Shown here piece after piece: positions 63,744 through 64,000 of a stretch of DNA of 64,000 bases. Made by a program: the position numbers and the translations under genes. The stretch is taken from positions 124,001 through 188,000 of the forward strand of contig NZ_JAFAIX010000006.1 in the NCBI RefSeq assembly GCF_019236475.1, given 5' to 3'. The first letter of the stretch is position 1, and each line of letters begins with the position of its first letter. The DNA comes from Chitinophaga sp. Its GTDB lineage: Bacteria; Bacteroidota; Bacteroidia; Chitinophagales; Chitinophagaceae. The notes under the pieces are model-generated. The model searched no databases, was not told the origin of the DNA, and was given only the letters and a program-made list of their open reading frames with translations.

Positions 63744-64000
63744 ATGAGAAAACTTAGCATGGATGAATTAGGCCGTAAAACCGTTGAGGAGTTTAAGGCC
63801 GCGAATAAAACACCTATTGTCCTGGTGATGGACAATATCCGGAGCATGCACAATGTAGGCTCGGTTTTTCGTACAGCAGACGCTTTCCTGTTACAGGGTA
63901 TTATCCTTTGCGGCTATACGCCGGTGCCTCCACACCGCGATATCCACAAAACGGCCCTGGGCGCCACTGAAACGGTAGAATGGCAGTATGCTACCACCAC
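63744..64000 (+). CDS. SpoU/TrmH-family RNA 2'-O-methyltransferase, 3' partial
   Basis: The ATG at 63744 opens a frame that runs to the end of the window (85 codons seen). The translation MRKLSMDELGRKTVEEFKAA is followed by IVLVMDNIRSMHNVGSVFRT, the N-terminal signature of SpoU-type methyltransferases (N-x-G-x-x-x-R). These proteins form a SAM-binding knot and methylate the ribose of tRNA or rRNA. The exact target cannot be told from this part. It is divergent from mutS. Confidence 0.87.
   Translation, partial: MRKLSMDELGRKTVEEFKAANKTPIVLVMDNIRSMHNVGSVFRTADAFLLQGIILCGYTPVPPHRDIHKTALGATETVEWQYATT

Overview
The window looks like a chromosomal segment of a Bacteroidota member, most likely Chitinophagaceae (Chitinophaga-like). 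The reasons are six SusC/SusD pairs, an ECF sigma/FecR/STN-SusC cascade, promoters fitting the Bacteroidota form TTTG-N19-21-TAnnTTTG, start codons with little Shine-Dalgarno signal, and an aryl-polyene/flexirubin-type pigment cluster. No rRNA, tRNA, IS element, prophage or CRISPR array was recognised.

1-15.5 kb is a tightly packed plus-strand aryl-polyene/flexirubin-type operon whose left end is cut off by the window. It encodes a partial ketosynthase-like protein, an acyl carrier protein, an active ketosynthase, a ketosynthase lacking the catalytic residues (chain-length-factor-like), a NodB deacetylase, a LolA-like protein, a lipoprotein, a hotdog dehydratase, a GT2-DUF2062 protein, a 1292-residue MMPL exporter/acyltransferase/methyltransferase fusion, a phytoene-desaturase-like flavoprotein, a C45 Ntn acyltransferase, AcpS and an adenylate-forming ligase. 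A strong terminator closes it. The set covers priming, elongation, dehydration, tailoring and outer-membrane delivery of an aryl polyene lipid.

15.5-17.8 kb is an AT-rich pocket. It holds a small lipoprotein, a GNAT-like protein and three paralogous small basic proteins ending in a conserved (K/R)W(S/T)xKD signature. Three copies of a roughly 100-180 bp upstream repeat carry paired CTGTTCATT boxes exactly 19 bp apart. This is the least explained part of the window and the best candidate for something undescribed.

17.7-25 kb holds a DUF6702-like protein, a HupE/UreJ-like membrane protein with an M1 metallopeptidase, an esterase, and a tandem pair of alginate-lyase-like proteins. Each lyase gene has a LacI-type ATCGAT operator just after its promoter.

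25-42 kb is minus-strand: ECF sigma factor, FecR anti-sigma, an STN-containing SusC with its SusD, then two more SusC/SusD pairs. 42-61 kb has an AraC regulator (minus), a divergent LacI regulator, and three plus-strand SusC/SusD pairs. LacI-type sites with an AACGTT core lie ahead of all three pairs. In two loci they sit inside leaders of several hundred bases, and in one the site is part of a 108-bp tandem duplication. No glycoside hydrolase accompanies any of the six pairs.

61-64 kb returns to housekeeping genes: mutS (minus) and a divergent, right-truncated SpoU/TrmH-type RNA methyltransferase, whose promoters lie almost on top of the start codons. Related GC-rich hairpins follow several genes and two terminators share an identical core, suggesting a dispersed palindromic element family.
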